A DNA stretch of 8,403 nucleotides from Acidobacteriota bacterium (GTDB taxonomy: Bacteria; Acidobacteriota; Blastocatellia; Pyrinomonadales; Pyrinomonadaceae): positions 1 to 8,403 of the forward strand of contig QHXE01000018.1 of assembly GCA_003222835.1 (NCBI GenBank). Reading direction: 5' to 3'. This document shows positions 6,423-8,403 of the stretch, piece by piece; within the stretch, counting starts at the first letter, position 1; every line of letters begins with the position of its first letter. The notes under the pieces were generated by a model, which made no database searches, was not told where the DNA came from, and saw only the letters and a list, made by a program, of their open reading frames with translations. The position numbers were made by a program, and so were the translations under genes.

Positions 6423-6798
6423 GGTTGGTTTAGGCGAGGGCATCACCGGTTGGGTGATCGCCAATCAAAAGCCATTCTGCAATACCGATCCCAGGCTGGA
6501 TTTTCCGCCCAGGCTGGCTGAGAAGTTTCAAAACTTTCGTACGCTTGCCAGCTTCCCATTATTGAAGGGCGACCGTTTATTCGGCGCGTTGACCGTTTAC
6601 TCCTCAAACTGCTTAAAGTACCGAGAAGATCAGCAAAGACTATTGAAGGAATCGGCGATCATCCTGACAAACGCGCTTTGGGCAATCTCCGAAACGGTAG
6701 TGATCGCACCGGAGTTGGATCCTGACCGAATTCTACTTGCCCAGAATTCTCCGTTGGCGCCTCTGGGAACGAGTCTCGAATCTGAGTTAACCCACTAA
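6259..6798 (+). pseudogene. GAF domain, out-of-frame C-terminal part of the HD-GYP protein
   Basis: 179 codons open in the +1 frame relative to the HD-GYP gene, overlapping its end by 164 bases. From about 6295 it reads as a GAF domain: TFAVRLSSIASHDTCAITLI, then GLGEGITGWVIANQKPFCN, TDPRLDFPPRLAEKF, FRTLASFPLLKGDRLFGALT and a final helix LLKESAIILTNAL. HD-GYP proteins with a C-terminal GAF ligand-sensing domain are a familiar arrangement, and the GLxEGxxGWV and NxDPRLD segments are typical of it. There is no ATG or GTG with a ribosome site at a sensible place; the first candidate, TTG 6349, falls inside the domain. So this is best read as the broken-off end of one gene rather than a separate gene. 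The shift lies between roughly 6259 and 6300. The linker seems short, so a deletion is possible. A base-calling or assembly error would give the same picture. Confidence 0.75.
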
Positions 6799-6837
6799 CG
6801 CGGCGCGCGATAGATCCGATGGGTTGCCGACGCGCTC
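6799..6837. other. Short gap between convergent genes, no clear terminator
   Basis: 39 bases separate the GAF fragment stop from the stop of the NHL-repeat gene. There is a GC-rich core (GCGGCGCGCG) and a weak distant pairing AACCCA/TGGGTT (6787-6792/6820-6825), but no stem with a T-run on either strand. Transcripts from both sides may run into each other. Confidence 0.4.
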
Positions 6838-8403
6838 TCAATTGGAGTTGACGCTGGCGCTTAATTGAACTTCGGTTGCAGCATTAACATCGGCAACAAC
6901 TTCGAGCGGCGCGCGCCAAACCAAAGTCTTGATGCGGCAGGTGCCCGTGTTGTCTTCACGGCAATAAACGAAAGTGAACGAGACGTGAATCTCGGCCGCG
7001 CCTACGCTCTTGATCCCGAAAGGAACGCGTATGGGTAGACGCAAGCCTTTCGTACTGCGATTTGCGCTCTGCGGATCGATGTTGAGCGCTTCGCCGCCTT
7101 GCTCAACCGAAATCTGGTAATGCTGCGGCGCCGTGGGATTCAAATGATATCCGGCCGGCAATTCGAGGTTGATCGAGAGCACGCCATCACCGGTGTGAAT
7201 TCTCTGCGGCGCTAACTTGATTTCTTCGGCGTTCGGCGTAACGTCGGCATTCGCAGTCGCCGTTTGATTTGAGGCAGGTGGCTGCAGTCCCTTGATTGGC
7301 AGTGTCTTTGTTTCTTTCGTTTTCAAATCGACGACGCGAATCGCGTGATTGTTCGTATCGGCAACGTACAATTTATCGCCGGCGACAGTCAGACCTCCTG
7401 GTTCATAAAACGAAGGCAATGCGCCGTCGGCTTGCCCTGGCTTTCCGCTGCCCGCAAACGTATTGACGCTGCGAGCCTTCGGATCGAGCAGCTTGATCTT
7501 GTGATTGTACGTGTCGGCGATCAGTAAGTGTCCCTGCCAGAAACTGATACCGAGTGGATGCTGTAAACGGACGCTGTCGCCGCTTCCATCTTTGTCGCCG
7601 AATTCAAACAGATCTCCGCCCGCCAGCGTGCGCACGCGACCTTCCGGTCCAAGATCGATGGCCCGAATGATGTTCGCTTCGCTGTCTGCCGAGTAAAGCG
7701 TCTGCCCATCCGTGGCCAGTCCCGAGGGCTGCGCGAATTCCGCTTTGAGGAGCGAGCTGTCATGACGTCCTTCGCGGCCCGAACCCGCGAAGACCGAAAT
7801 CTCATGCGAGACAAGGTCGAGTTTCCAAATCTGATGGGGGCCAGCCATGGCGATGTAGAGCGTCCGTCCGACCAACTGCAAATCCCAAGGCGAATTCAAC
7901 GCCGTGGCGCGCGCCATTCCGACTTCCGGCTCGCGAGACTGCCGTCCGGTTCCCGCGACGGTCGTAACTATCTTCGATTTCAGATCGACTGCGCGAATCA
8001 AATGGTTCTCCGTATCGGCAACGTAAAGTGTGTCGCCGTCAAGTGCCATTCCCTGCGGTCGAAAGAAAGTTGCGCGATCAAACGATCCATCATCGGCTCC
8101 GTGCGCGCCTGTGCCGATGGTTTCAAGCAAAGTTCCGTCGAGCTTCGCGATTAGGATGCGATTGTGATCCGAGTCCGCGATGAAAAGGCGATCGCTCTTC
8201 GCGTCGGCCAGGATTTTGCCGGGAAAAGCCAGCGGCAGATCACCAATCTTCGCGCGTTCAAGCACAAGTTTCAGTGGCGCTTCATTCAGCTTGCCGCGTT
8301 TGCGAAACTCCGCAATCGAATCGCCGATAGCTTTGTCGAGCGCTTCGTAACCGCCTTCGCCGGACAACCGGCCAATAATGTAGCCGGCCGGATCGATCAG
8401 ATA
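6838..8403 (-). CDS. NHLRC2-like protein: thioredoxin-fold tail, NHL beta-propeller, C-terminal CX7C domain; 5' end cut by right edge
   Basis: 521 residues are visible and the frame stays open to the right edge, so the true start is outside; an internal TTG at 8367 is not the start. The first visible residues (YLIDPAGYIIGRLSGEGGYEALDKAI) look like the last strand and helix of a thioredoxin/AhpC-TSA-type domain. Then come six NHL blades, each with an ADxxxNxI-type signature: ADSDHNRI, ADTENHLI, AMAGPHQI, ADSEANII, ADTYNHKI and ADTNNHAI, joined by AGTG/AGSG turns. A Thr/Asn/Ala-rich linker leads to a beta-rich C-terminal domain (about 400-505) with Cys481 and Cys489 in YCREDNTGTC, recalling the DsbD N-terminal domain. 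The order Trx-NHL-beta domain matches NHLRC2 and its bacterial relatives. Redox activity would depend on a CxxC motif beyond the edge. It is convergent with the HD-GYP/GAF unit. Confidence 0.93.
   Translation of the reverse strand, partial: YLIDPAGYIIGRLSGEGGYEALDKAIGDSIAEFRKRGKLNEAPLKLVLERAKIGDLPLAFPGKILADAKSDRLFIADSDHNRILIAKLDGTLLETIGTGAHGADDGSFDRATFFRPQGMALDGDTLYVADTENHLIRAVDLKSKIVTTVAGTGRQSREPEVGMARATALNSPWDLQLVGRTLYIAMAGPHQIWKLDLVSHEISVFAGSGREGRHDSSLLKAEFAQPSGLATDGQTLYSADSEANIIRAIDLGPEGRVRTLAGGDLFEFGDKDGSGDSVRLQHPLGISFWQGHLLIADTYNHKIKLLDPKARSVNTFAGSGKPGQADGALPSFYEPGGLTVAGDKLYVADTNNHAIRVVDLKTKETKTLPIKGLQPPASNQTATANADVTPNAEEIKLAPQRIHTGDGVLSINLELPAGYHLNPTAPQHYQISVEQGGEALNIDPQSANRSTKGLRLPIRVPFGIKSVGAAEIHVSFTFVYCREDNTGTCRIKTLVWRAPLEVVADVNAATEVQLSASVNSN

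Overview
The window looks like a chromosomal piece of a moderately GC-rich (mid-50s %), Gram-negative, free-living bacterium. Gene content and intergenic repeats fit an environmental Acidobacteriota-type genome (Blastocatellia/Pyrinomonadales-like). That placement is inferred from familiar gene and repeat styles and was not tested. There are no rRNA or tRNA genes, IS elements, CRISPR arrays or phage genes.

Layout. The left third is on the minus strand: the N-terminal part of a 3-hydroxyacyl-CoA (3-hydroxybutyryl-CoA type) dehydrogenase running off the left edge (2-520), a zinc-ribbon rhomboid protease (705-1625) and a bacterioferritin-like ferroxidase protein (1800-2339). Two structured inverted-repeat elements fill the gaps between these genes (550-702 and 1641-1698). 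A divergent intergenic region (2340-2623) carries a possible sigma-70 promoter for the ferritin gene and a well-formed sigma-54 (-24/-12) promoter reading right.

The centre is a plus-strand two-gene unit. It holds a secreted S8 (subtilisin-like) serine peptidase with an I9-like propeptide and a C-terminal tract of about eleven hexapeptide repeats (2624-4807). Seven bases later comes a polytopic membrane HD-GYP cyclic-di-GMP phosphodiesterase (4815-6422). The C-terminal GAF domain expected on the HD-GYP protein is present but in the +1 frame (6259-6798), so the gene is frameshifted here, by mutation or by sequence error.

The right part is a convergent minus-strand gene (6838 to the right edge). 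It encodes most of an NHLRC2-like protein: the tail of a thioredoxin-like domain, a six-bladed NHL propeller and a C-terminal beta domain with a CX7C cysteine pair.

How the genes may work together: the sigma-54 promoter, exported peptidase with repeat tail and coupled c-di-GMP phosphodiesterase form the most system-like part of the window. They suggest regulated surface or biofilm remodelling, but that functional link is inference. The flanking genes look like ordinary housekeeping or stress genes.
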